A stretch of DNA of 21,487 nucleotides. Source: CAWFFV01 sp963814985 (lineage in GTDB: Bacteria; Chloroflexota; Ktedonobacteria; Ktedonobacterales; Ktedonobacteraceae). Under the pieces are notes generated by a model. That model saw only the letters and a program-made list of their open reading frames with translations. It searched no databases and had not been told where the DNA came from. Position numbers and translations under genes: made by a program. The DNA is taken from assembly GCA_963814985.1 (NCBI GenBank), contig CAWFFV010000108.1, positions 1 to 21,487 on the forward strand, written 5' to 3'. Numbering within the stretch: the first letter of the stretch is position 1; each line of letters starts with the position of its first letter. This document shows, piece by piece, positions 8,021-16,562 of the stretch.

Positions 8021-9122
8021 TTAGAGCATCTTAACAGTCCAGGATTTGGGCACAATGTAAGGAGAGGAGATAGAACGAGCCTCAACAGACTTTCCCTGTT
8101 TATTTTTTACCGCCCAGGTCAGGCCGGGAACTGTAAAAGGTTCAGTGTTGAGCGCAAGGCCAAGAGTGGCATTGAGTGCTGCGCTGTAATGAGCAACAAC
8201 CACGGTACCGATCTCTCTCTCACCAAGCACGACTTTATCTTCAGGTTCCACTGCGGCATCTTTGCGTGCCACAAAACCCACAAGCCGACGCTCGACCTGT
8301 TCTTCGCGCTGTGCGTCTACTGCCTGCTGTCCTATATAGTAGGATTTATCAAAGTCAATCAGCCATTCCAGACCTGCGCTACGCACATCCAGATGGCTGG
8401 TCTCGGCCCGTATCACCGGCTGGCGTACTTCTAGCATGGCAATCTCTAACGCTTCGCTGCCACATGGTCTGCCATCCAGAGCGTAAACTTTGGCACAAAG
8501 TTCTTCCCATAATGCAAGCGCTATACTCTGCAGGAGCAAAGACTTTATAGCCGTACTCGCCCGTAGAACCAATGCGAGCCAGCGTCAGCAGTTGCCCATC
8601 CTTCGTTGTCTCAACGAAGGACTGAAATGGGATACTACTGATCTCAAAATCGATCAGCATCCGTGCTACCTTGAAAGCTTGTGGACCCTCAAAGCCAATC
8701 AAAGCCAGTTCTTCACTGACATCTTCGATAACGACTGCGTCGGTGCGATGCTGCTCGAACCAGTCTGCCAGACGGTCACGATTGGAGGCCTCCGTCTCTA
8801 CCAGGATAGCATCTTCATACTTGTAGAGTGTCACCAGATCGAGCGCCTCTCCTTGTTCGTTCAAACACAGCGCAAAGAGCGTTTTCTCTGTATCAAAGAA
8901 TTCCAGGTCACGACTGACCAACTCGGAGAGCCAGCGGACATAATCATCGCCTGTGATCTTAAATTTGCCATGAGTAGAAAAGTCGCACAGCCCGACACTT
9001 CTTCGTAGAGCACTGTATTCTGCCATCACATCGCTAAAAGCCGCGACCACACCGTATCTACCTTCTTGCGTTATACGCGCAGTGGCATAGGCTAACGATT
9101 GAGCAAGTATACCATTATTCAT
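8021..9122 (-). CDS. GcvT-like folate-dependent aminomethyltransferase family protein, frameshifted
   Basis: Two overlapping frames together make one GcvT-family protein. The first runs from the ATG at 9122 (MNNGILAQS; AGAGAGGAAA upstream, 2 bases after the glycosyltransferase stop) through a STGEYGYKVFAPAEY match. The second continues with ALALWEELCAKVYALDG to the stop at 8021. The frames meet at about 8522, where one extra base splits GAG TAT from GCG CTT. Removing it gives 366 residues, the normal family length. Family features include GLCDFSTHGKFKITGDD, the folate-region NEQGEALDLVTLY, FEGPQA and, near the C-terminus, DKSYYIGQQAV. GcvT relatives move one-carbon groups to or from tetrahydrofolate; there are no gcvH or gcvP genes here, so a dedicated biosynthetic role is likelier than glycine cleavage. 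Whether the frameshift is real is unknown. Confidence 0.75.
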
Positions 9123-9124
9123 CG

Positions 9125-10464
9125 TTATTTCCTCTCTCTTTGTGCTTCTGATATCCATTGTGAAATACTGTCATAGGTATCGGGAAGGGAGAGTACTTTC
9201 TCGATGTACTCTCCTTGCCGCGCTTTCCACTGCTGGATCTTTTCTTCATCACATAACAACTCGGTAAAGACTGTGGTCGTTTCCTCTACAGCAAACATCT
9301 CTGCGGTGGCAACCGCCTGGAAGTAAGGATTTTCATGCAGAAGTGGAGCCAGTTCTTCAATCCAACCATTAGGATAAACGTAGAAAGGATAGATGCCTCC
9401 GGGCAAGAGACAATTCCAGTGCTGAAATAGCTCTGCAATCTCCGGTGAGCAGGTCATATTTTCTGGGAATGTGAGTGGTGACCCATCAGGTGTGCCGGTG
9501 AGCCGGGTGTTGATCAGTGACAAAACTGGAACATGTCCAAAAACGGCTTTCGCCATTGAGCAGGACGTAAGATTGTCTGTAATGAATAAATCACAAGAGA
9601 AAAGCAGATCTGCATACTCATCTATGTTCAAAAAAGGCATCCCGATAAACTGGATGTGCCCTTGTGACTTGAGCGTAATGTCCTGTTTGGGGTCGGAGGT
9701 CACACCAACAACTTTTACTGGTACATCCACCTGTGAGAGATAGTGGACAAGCAAATCTTGTAAGAAGGTTTCATACGAGTAGGTCACAGAGGCCCGGCTG
9801 CCCACCTGTTGTGCTATGCGCAACTTGACCCCAATAGTTGCCCATGATGCTTTCGCAAACATCACAAGTTTCTCTTCGTCACGTGTAATACCCAGACGAT
9901 GGCGTACCTCACGACGCTTTTCTGGCGAAATAGTAAAAGGAGCGTCGTAGAGTTTTATCGAACGAATACGACCCTGGTTAGACACAGGAGCATTCAAAGG
10001 ACAGGTTCTCAAGATTGTGAGGTGTTCGGCGATAGCACCCAGTGTAGTATACCTCTTATATTTGCCGCGAAATCTTTTCTCATCCTGGGGACGAATCAGG
10101 CAATTCAACAAAACACGCTCATCTGGTCCAAACGCCATAGAATCGAAGGTCGCGCAAGGGATGGGCAACATTGCCAATGCATCGGCGTCAATAATGGCTG
10201 GCTCCAGATAGAGATTGTGAAAATCTGCCAGGATCAGAGCATCCGCATGGAACGCCTCAACCACCTCTCGGAGTGGTTCGTGCTGCCGCATCACATTCTT
10301 CAATGGTTGTACTTGCATCCCCGCTACCTGCACATATTCCATTTGACCAGGTGGCGTCAAGAAAAAATTTCTGCCCCTCGTTTCAGCAATTGGCGAGCCA
10401 CACAAATCGCATTGTGTAACTCGCCAATGCTGAGATTACTGATAGCAACAATGACTATTTTCAT
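9125..10464 (-). CDS. GT-B-type glycosyltransferase, frameshifted near the N-terminus
   Basis: The open frame 9125-10405 lacks a proper N-terminus. The missing part is in another frame: an ATG at 10464 reads MKIVIVAISNLSIGELHNA and on to LLKRGAEI, a typical GT-B first strand and helix, before hitting TGA. The frames join in a run of six T (plus-strand A at 10362-10367); one added T restores RGAEI-FFLTPPGQ and a 446-residue protein. The restored ATG overlaps the preceding gene by ATGA, strongly supporting it. The C-terminal half (MFAKASWAT, VKVVGVTSDP, HIQFIGMPFLNIDEYADLLFSC, DLFITDNLTSCSMAKAVFGHVPV) resembles the donor-binding domain of UGT/MurG-like enzymes. It probably transfers a sugar, perhaps the dTDP-deoxyhexose made by the Rml genes downstream. 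The acceptor is unknown. Confidence 0.68.
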
Positions 10465-12867
10465 ACTTTTGTGCCCTCCAATGCTCTCGCTTTCCCAATA
10501 GCCATAGCATATGTCAGCGCATCCTCAAAAGAATCTGAGAACAGCAGGTAGGCCTGATAGATGCGGATCTGTCCTGGTGCAACCAGGATCTTTTGAAGGA
10601 GGGCATTTTGGAGACCTTCCTGGGGCCATTCATAGGCTGCAATTTCCAGATTCTCCTCTGGCGGTGCAAAGAAGGAGACATACATTCCTTTACCTACTGA
10701 GACAACCCCCCAATCATCTGTATACACTTTTCTTCTTTTGCGGGCTTCCGCAAGATTGTGCATTTGACCAAGGCGCTCATAGTAGAAGGTTTTCTTTTCT
10801 CGACTTCCTGCCAGAGAGCGCAGAAAAGTATGAAAAACCAGGTCGAATGTTTGGGAGACATTGCTCACATTTTCCACCTGGGTAACCAGGCGAAGCAGCG
10901 GAGAGCGTGGGCTTGTGAGATACTTGATGCATAAACCTTCACTGTGGAGCGTGATCCCATGCCAGCTTTGATCATCATGGCTCTGTTCTTCCGCCAGTGA
11001 CGCACGAAATTTTAGTTCAGTATATCCATTGGGTAAAATGCTATCTAGCAGATTGTCCCTGCTTGGCAACCTGTGCGGATGCAGCCCACCATACCAGACG
11101 GGATTTTGACCGAATGTCCTGGTATTGGGATATGCTGACTGGAACATATTCTCGCCTTTGTAAGCAAGCTGATAGATACTTCCAGCAAACTGCGGAGCAA
11201 CCTGGAACTGCAACAATCCATTATCCACGCGATATACATTATTGCCTTTGCGATCTGAGATCTCCTTGACCGAAACATTCCCGGTTTCTGCAATCCTGGG
11301 CATTTCTATCCTTTGCAGAAGTTGGGCCACAGTTGCACGTAGTCCATTTAACTGAACAACAGCTCTCGTCGATGGAGGTTCCACCGGAAGATCACTTAAC
11401 GTCTTATCCAACAGAAAGATCTTTTTCCAGGCTCGTTCTACCGTTCTGGCCCCACCTGATCCAACATAGTAGGCATAATCAGGGATTTTGACGTAGCCCG
11501 TGGTATCTGCCAGTTCGAAAACCAGAGAAGGCATCCAGCGTAGACCATAGCGTATTTCTGTTGCACCTTTCCACAGCATGCCCGCAACGAGTCGATCTTC
11601 TTGAAAAGCTGACCACTCGCCGGCATAGGCATCACGTTGCCAGGGAAGTTGATGACCTCTCAAACATTCAAAGTCATGGACCATGTAGGGATAATCTTCA
11701 TAGACTACGACTTTTGTCTCCATTCCGCTTCTTAAAGGTACGGAAAGCATAGCTTTGCGGAAATTGCACCAGCCGTGCGTTTTGAACTGTTTGGGTTGTC
11801 CCCGATGTGCTGCGCCAGCCTTCCACTCTTGTTTCATGTAGACCAGATGGTCGGCCTGCAGCCAGATGTTGCGCACAAGATGCCCTCCATCTCTCGTTTT
11901 TTCAAGGATGGAGAGATAGGCACCTCTTTCGTCTCTGGTACAAATTCCATCCAACTGGCGTCCAGCTCCGCGCTTAACTCCACTGAAAAAGGGAGGACCA
12001 ATATCCGGCCAGGCCTCGGTGATGGCAATTCGGCCAGTGGTCTTCTCCATAATCTCCATGCTACCTGTACTTTTATTCACCCGGACTTGCAACGCCTGAG
12101 ACTCTAGCACATAATCGCCCCGCTCTTCATAGGCCACAGACTGATGAACGCCCAGAACAGGCAGGAACAGATCCTCCAACGTCCAAAGACGACCATCATA
12201 CTCCACAAATTGGAGTTGTACTTCATGCAACCCACTTCCACCAGGAACATAGGATACTTTCACATCTATCTCACCATGAGCGGCGATGGCAAAAACGGAT
12301 GGGTGTACTTGAAGAGATGGCAGTGTGGGTGCACTGGCTCCCAATTGGCCCTGCAAAGGCCGATCCAGGGAGTTACTTAGCCGCAAGGTAATCTCGCCCG
12401 ACTGACCGGGTTTGAGAATCTCTGGCGGCCCTACGTGCTGGTAAGTAAGACCACGCTGTGTTTTCACGCCCACATGAAAATTGAATAATAGATCCTCTAT
12501 AGTCAGATTACAACGAATAAGGTTTACCTGCGGATTGCTCGCGGTAAGTTCAATTTTGCCACTCCACTTTTCTGCGGCCTGTAATGTCCTGATGGGAAGG
12601 GAGGCTTTCGTTTGTTCCTCTGTATAAAAAAGAGAGAGAACAGGCATGGTTCCTGGTAGAAACATTAGTGAGTTCAAAGACTAAATGAAAGTTCTGTCCT
12701 GCCAGCGCTTCTTGCCCACATGAGGGATACATCTGGAAATTGAATTGATCGTTCTCCATCGAGACCATCTGGCCACTGAGCACATCCACCTGGCAAATGA
12801 TCTTGAGTCCAAATACCTCCAGATTATACTTGACAACCTCCAGGCCATGCCACATTTCAGAAATCAT
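10461..12867 (-). CDS. Large beta-rich protein of unknown function, frameshifted
   Basis: I do not recognise this family with certainty. Two frames belong together: 12867 (or ATG 12855) down to about 12631, and from there to 10461. They meet at six T (plus-strand A at 12626-12631); removing one T joins HACSLSF to YTEEQTKASLP and gives about 797-801 residues. The N-terminal ~260 residues look like Ig-like or NEW3-type beta domains (LVFELTNVS, PEILKPGQSGEITLRLSNSLDRPLQGQ). From about residue 270 the pattern LQVRVNKSTGSMEIMEKTTGR, and later NGLLQFQVAPQFAGSIYQL, recalls galactose-mutarotase-like or glycoside-hydrolase beta-sandwich domains. No signal peptide or membrane segment is visible. It is coupled to the glycosyltransferase by an ATGA overlap, suggesting linked function, perhaps carbohydrate binding or processing; this is inference. 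Confidence 0.6.
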
Positions 12868-13462
12868 ACTCAGTTGTACGAGTATTTCTGGTTGGCAACA
12901 AATATCTCCAACTGTTCACCGCTTTGAGACTATCCCATGTCATATTCGGCAGTGACTGCTTGAGCGTGCGAATCACATAGGGCAGATAACTACGTAACTC
13001 CAGATAGCCATCATAGTCCAGTGGACAGGCACGAGTCCGATAGAGACCAACCCGTTTATATAAGGCAAGTGCACTGTTATCAGTCGGATCAACTTCTGTG
13101 CTAATTGTGTCGACTCCCTGGTCAACCAGAATCTCAATTGTCTTCGAGAAGAGTTGGCCGGGAATACGACCATTGCGAAACTCGGGATGGATAAAGAAAT
13201 GACCGGCAAAGACTTCTCCCGATTGGGCCATTTTTTGTCCTGAGAGGGAGAAAAATCCCATGGTTCCCACGATTATGTGCTGATCCTGAAATTCGGCTAC
13301 CAGGAACAGTCGCATACCGCATTCCACCAGCAGACGCTGAAGATCTTCTGCCGAGAGCGGATAGCCTGCCGCAGCTGGCCCATAATTGAAACGGTTATAG
13401 AGATCAGCAATGTTCGCTGCATCAAATTCGTTATAGGGACGAATTACTACTGATTCTAACAT
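12857..13462 (-). CDS. GNAT-family N-acetyltransferase
   Basis: A 201-residue protein with the GNAT fold: an N-terminal VIRPYNEFDAANIADLYN strand-helix, the central FLVAEFQDQHIIVGTMGF strands, the acyl-CoA site HFFIHPEFRNGRIPGQLF (motif A, with R-I-P-G in place of the usual G-x-G) and the motif-B region NSALALYKRVGLYRT. These enzymes transfer acyl groups from acyl-CoA, sometimes acyl-ACP, to amines. In this operon it could acylate an amino sugar or amine with the polyene chain, or acetylate the product; the substrate cannot be read from sequence. The Shine-Dalgarno AAAGGGG is 5-6 bases before the ATG. It follows the FabZ gene by 12 bases, and its stop overlaps or abuts the start of the next gene. 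Confidence 0.82.
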   Translation of the reverse strand: MLESVVIRPYNEFDAANIADLYNRFNYGPAAAGYPLSAEDLQRLLVECGMRLFLVAEFQDQHIIVGTMGFFSLSGQKMAQSGEVFAGHFFIHPEFRNGRIPGQLFSKTIEILVDQGVDTISTEVDPTDNSALALYKRVGLYRTRACPLDYDGYLELRSYLPYVIRTLKQSLPNMTWDSLKAVNSWRYLLPTRNTRTTEYDF

Positions 13463-13474
13463 GGCACCCCTTTG

Positions 13475-13984
13475 TTACAGGTCTTGTCCTCCGTCCGGTA
13501 CCTGGGAAACCCCTAATGTCCCTTCAGCCACACAAAATCGTCCAACAGAAGCCGAGACTTTGACTTGTGAAAAGATGCTAAAACCACCCACGATACTGGC
13601 TTTGAGGATCATCTGATCTCCCGGAACCACGGGCTTGAGAAACTTCATATTGCGTATTGAGACCAGATATCCGACGCGCGATGCTACATCGAGTGCACGT
13701 AAATCTACCTGTTCGTCCGGGCCTGCCGCTGCCTCGGCTTCGGCTATCGCTCCACTCCCATAGACAATTGCGGTCAGTTGAGCAAGTGACTCCACAATTA
13801 AAGCTCCTGGAAAAATGGAACGCTGAGGAAAGTGGCCCTCAAAAAAAGGCTCACTGACCGTCACATTTTTGATCCCAACAGCACTTTTTGCCGGGATCAG
13901 TTCGGTAACCCGATCGAGGAAGAGAAAAGGCCAGCGATGGGGCAGCATGGCTCGGATTTCGTCTGCATTGAGTGTTGTTTTCAT
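13475..13984 (-). CDS. fabZ: FabZ-like 3-hydroxyacyl-ACP dehydratase
   Basis: A 169-residue single hot-dog dehydratase. MLPHRWPFLFLDRV at 13-26 matches the FabZ LPHRYPFLLVDRV signature. The active site is His51 in GHFPQRSIFPG and Glu65 in ALIVESLAQL, with VVPGDQM further on. It removes water from 3-hydroxyacyl-ACP to give the trans-2-enoyl chain. Compared with ordinary FabZ (about 145-150 residues) it has an extra stretch between residues 75 and 100 rich in Ala/Glu/Asp, and a short polar tail. It is downstream of the ACP gene by 71 bases, with GAAAGGAG 11 bases before the ATG. With no enoyl reductase in the operon, its products would keep the double bond. Confidence 0.88.
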   Translation of the reverse strand: MKTTLNADEIRAMLPHRWPFLFLDRVTELIPAKSAVGIKNVTVSEPFFEGHFPQRSIFPGALIVESLAQLTAIVYGSGAIAEAEAAAGPDEQVDLRALDVASRVGYLVSIRNMKFLKPVVPGDQMILKASIVGGFSIFSQVKVSASVGRFCVAEGTLGVSQVPDGGQDL

Positions 13985-14055
13985 ATCCCCAATATGCTCC
14001 TTTCACCAGATAATCTGTGTGCCCGATCCACTCCTGAGCATCTTAACCCACGCCA

Positions 14056-14412
14056 TTAGTTTTCTAGCCAGGGGCTTGCTCCTGCGGCATCATCAATGGA
14101 AATATTGGGAAGTGGTTGTTCTCCATCCTGCTGGGCGAGAATATAATCAGCCACTTTGTTGACTGAGCCAAAAACAGCAACATCATCATCATGAATAGTA
14201 ACACCGAACTCTTCTTCGATGCTGACAACAATCTCTAGAGCGTCCAGCGAGTCGAGACCCAATCCCCGCCCAAAAAGTGGTTGATCATCGGCAATCAAGG
14301 CCGGATCTCGATCGAGATCGAGGTTCTTCACAATAATTTGCTTGATGCGCTCATTGAGTTCACGCCGCCTCATTGCGCGTTCATAGGTTTGCTGGTAACT
14401 TAACATAGGCAT
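14056..14412 (-). CDS. Acyl carrier protein
   Basis: A 118-residue carrier protein. The phosphopantetheine attachment motif is GLDSLDALE with Ser55; helix I is INERIKQIIVKNL-like and EEEFGVTIHDDDVA follows as helix III. It is longer than FabC-type AcpP (about 78 residues): an N-terminal Arg-rich extension of about 20 residues and a C-terminal tail of about 28 residues rich in Gly/Pro/Asp, ending with a Trp. The tail might be a docking segment (inference). It should carry the growing chain for the KS-CLF, FabG and FabZ partners encoded around it. The start at 14412 is 4 bases after GAGGG; the ATG two codons later (14406) is equally possible. It follows fabG by 27 bases. Confidence 0.9.
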   Translation of the reverse strand: MPMLSYQQTYERAMRRRELNERIKQIIVKNLDLDRDPALIADDQPLFGRGLGLDSLDALEIVVSIEEEFGVTIHDDDVAVFGSVNKVADYILAQQDGEQPLPNISIDDAAGASPWLEN

Positions 14413-14439
14413 AGGTCCCTCTTTCCTCTTGATGGCAAA

Positions 14440-15186
14440 TTAGATGCTGACTAATCCACCATCGACGACAAAAACTTTTCCGGTGATATAGGATGCTTTT
14501 TCTGAAGTCAGAAATGTTACCATGTGCGCCACCTCCTCTGGTCTACCCATACGTCCCAGAGGGATAAGTTCCAGATATTTCTTTATAGTGGCCTGATCCA
14601 TTTGTCGGGTCATATCGGTCTCAGTAAAACCTGGGGCCACCACATTGGCACGGATACCCTGTGCTGCAACTTCACGGGCCAGTCCCTTGGTGAAAGCGAT
14701 GAGACCTCCTTTTGAGGCCGAATAGTTCAGTTGTCCCGGCTGACCGACCAGTCCGCTGGTTGAGGCCACATTCACGATCGCACCCTTCTTCTGGCGATAC
14801 ATGATCTTTAAGACTTCGCGGGTACAGAAGAAAGCTCCTTTGAGATTCGTATCGATCACTTCCTCCCACTTGTTTTCGCTCATCATCATGACAAAGCCGT
14901 CTCTGGTCATTCCAGCATTATTCACCAAAATGTCGAGTCGTCCAAAAACCTTCTTCGTTTCCCGACACATCCGTTGCACGTCTTCCTCTTTTGAGACGTC
15001 AGCTTGTAGAACTAACGCACGTCCACCAAGCTGATGAATGCTCTCGGCGGTCTCTTCGGCTTCTGCCTGCTTGCTGCGGTAATGAACCACCACAGTGACT
15101 CCGTAGGAGGCCAGATCGAGTGCTATAGCCTTGCCAATACCTCTTGACGCGCCAGTGACGAGTGCAACTTCTTCTCCACTGAACAT
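14440..15186 (-). CDS. fabG: FabG-like 3-oxoacyl-ACP reductase
   Basis: A 248-residue classical short-chain dehydrogenase, the usual FabG length. TGASRGIG (residues 11-18) is the cofactor motif, followed by NNAG (89-92). The catalytic tetrad is visible as Asn114, Ser142, Tyr155 and Lys159 (NYSASKGG), and the C-terminus ITGKVFVVDGGLVSI is typical of FabG. It reduces 3-oxoacyl-ACP to 3-hydroxyacyl-ACP with NADPH. It is the only ketoreductase in the operon. The start is supported by AAAAGGGAAAAAAC just before the ATG, and it follows fabD by 20 bases. Confidence 0.92.
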   Translation of the reverse strand: MFSGEEVALVTGASRGIGKAIALDLASYGVTVVVHYRSKQAEAEETAESIHQLGGRALVLQADVSKEEDVQRMCRETKKVFGRLDILVNNAGMTRDGFVMMMSENKWEEVIDTNLKGAFFCTREVLKIMYRQKKGAIVNVASTSGLVGQPGQLNYSASKGGLIAFTKGLAREVAAQGIRANVVAPGFTETDMTRQMDQATIKKYLELIPLGRMGRPEEVAHMVTFLTSEKASYITGKVFVVDGGLVSI

Positions 15187-15206
15187 GTTTTTTCCCTTTT
15201 GCAGGA

Positions 15207-16136
15207 TTAGCTCACCATCTCTCTAGGTGAATATTTCAATATCCTGGCAATGGCAGATGGCGAATCGCTGGTGTATACCTGCGGCTTTTGTGGCCATGAA
15301 CGGGCAAATCCCGCCAATGTTCGGCCCATTCCTATTTCGAGAAAGAAGCCCGTTTCCTGTTCCAGCAAGGCAGTAAAAATCCGCTGCCATTGCACAGGGC
15401 AAGTTAATTGAGCAGAGAGGTCTTCTCTGATACTCTCCGGCTGCGTGGTCAACTCTCCTGTGACATTCAAACCAACAGGAATGCTGGCTTCCTTTATCGT
15501 AAGAGTGCGAAGGCATTCCTTCCACGCATCTTGCTTCTCGGCCATCAGCCGGGAGTGAAAAGCATGGCTGACTTGAAAACGGCGGGAGTGAACACCGATG
15601 CGATTGGCTAAGCGTGTTTCCAGATCCTCGATAGCCTGTAGTGAGCCAGAAAAGACAGTTTGCGTAGAGCTATTATAAGCTGCGACATCCACGTGTTCAG
15701 CCAGGGACAGTATCTCAACCATGGCCTCTTCCCGCGATGCGACGACAGCGAGCATGGTTCCACGTTGTTCAACTTCGGACATGAGGACCCCACGCTGGCG
15801 CACCAGTCGCAGTGCATCGGCGAATGTCAGACTTTCCGCAGCCACTAACGCTGCAAACATCCCAATGCTGTGGCCTGCAACAACATCTGCTGTCATCCCT
15901 TCTGTCTCTAAGACCCGCATGATCGCTATACTGGTTGTAAGTATGGCAGGTTGTGCTTCCTCCGTAGTTGTAAGTCTGGCAAGAGGACCTTCAAAGCACA
16001 GCTTCTTGAGATCGTAACCCAGCAGATCATTCGCCTCAGCAAACACTCGCCTTGCCGCACCCCAACGCACAAAAATATCTTTCCCCATACCGACACACTG
16101 CGATCCCTGGCCAGGAAATAAAAATGCCTGTTTCAT
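15207..16136 (-). CDS. fabD: FabD-like malonyl-CoA:ACP transacylase
   Basis: Starts at 16136 (MKQAFLFPGQGSQ), because this ATG overlaps the thioesterase stop as ATGA and puts the fold's first strand at the N-terminus; an upstream in-frame start at 16193 would add 19 unlikely residues. The resulting 309 residues equal typical FabD. The active-site residues are in place: Gln10 in GQGSQ, Ser90 in AGHSIG, Arg115 in RQRG and His194 in SHAFHS. It transfers malonyl from CoA to the ACP and so provides the extender units. A dedicated transacylase within the cluster suggests the pathway does not depend only on housekeeping FabD. Confidence 0.92.
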   Translation of the reverse strand: MKQAFLFPGQGSQCVGMGKDIFVRWGAARRVFAEANDLLGYDLKKLCFEGPLARLTTTEEAQPAILTTSIAIMRVLETEGMTADVVAGHSIGMFAALVAAESLTFADALRLVRQRGVLMSEVEQRGTMLAVVASREEAMVEILSLAEHVDVAAYNSSTQTVFSGSLQAIEDLETRLANRIGVHSRRFQVSHAFHSRLMAEKQDAWKECLRTLTIKEASIPVGLNVTGELTTQPESIREDLSAQLTCPVQWQRIFTALLEQETGFFLEIGMGRTLAGFARSWPQKPQVYTSDSPSAIARILKYSPREMVS

Positions 16137-16549
16137 AACTTCTTCTCTAAGTATGCTTCTACTTTGCTTTGGAAGAGGGGAGGGAGATGCCACATTAAAC
16201 GCCCATCTTGCGTGGTTAAAACATGTGACGTGGCTCCTTCCGCCAACAACTGATGACCTTTTTGACGAAACACACGGTAAGTAAAGTCGAGTTGTGCCTT
16301 GCGTGGACGACCGAGTGTGGTTTCCACCTCAACAGTGTCCCCAAAACGTGCTGAAGCTCGGAAGCGATTTCGACACTCAACCACTGGTACCAGCAGGACA
16401 CTGCCATCTTCCGACTCACGAAAATCCACACCTATCTCATTGGCTAGAGCCATACGCCCCATTTCATACCAGATGAAATAGGTTGCATGGTGCACGACAC
16501 CCATAGGATCACATTCGGAATAGCGAACGGGGATCAAAGTTTTGACCAT
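16133..16549 (-). CDS. Hot-dog (4HBT, YbgC-type) acyl thioesterase
   Basis: A 138-residue single hot-dog protein with the 4HBT active-site pattern YSECDPMGVVHHATYFIWYEMGR, in which Asp14 is the expected catalytic residue. The family hydrolyses acyl-CoA or acyl-ACP thioesters. Similar thioesterases accompany aryl-polyene-type clusters. Here it could release the finished chain from the ACP or clear stalled chains. The Shine-Dalgarno is AAAGGAAAGGAATGA before the ATG. It lies 13 bases after the permease stop and overlaps fabD by 4 bases, so it is probably co-translated with it. Confidence 0.87.
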   Translation of the reverse strand: MVKTLIPVRYSECDPMGVVHHATYFIWYEMGRMALANEIGVDFRESEDGSVLLVPVVECRNRFRASARFGDTVEVETTLGRPRKAQLDFTYRVFRQKGHQLLAEGATSHVLTTQDGRLMWHLPPLFQSKVEAYLEKKL

Positions 16550-16562
16550 TCATTCCTTTCCT

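Noticed and set aside
9899..10501. Open plus-strand frame of 200 codons opposite the glycosyltransferase
   Set aside because: It is antisense to the conserved N-terminal half of the glycosyltransferase and has no domain signature; its length reflects the missing stops of that codon pattern.
12855..12960. Possible original fusion of the GNAT with the 801-residue protein through a sixth frameshift
   Set aside because: The GNAT has a plausible C-terminus and stop, the next gene has two good ATG candidates at the junction, and ATG/stop overlaps are common in this operon, so no frameshift is needed.
8024..14047. Identical 12-base GAGCATCTTAAC at 8024-8035 and 14036-14047
   Set aside because: Several 12-base coincidences are expected in a window this long, and the two sites have different contexts (end of a coding region versus a spacer).
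5499..16136. Interpretation as the housekeeping fatty acid synthesis operon
   Set aside because: FabD, FabG, ACP and FabZ alone would fit, but there is no FabH, enoyl reductase or carboxylase, the ketosynthase is a KS-CLF fusion, and sugar, methyl and export genes are in the same run.
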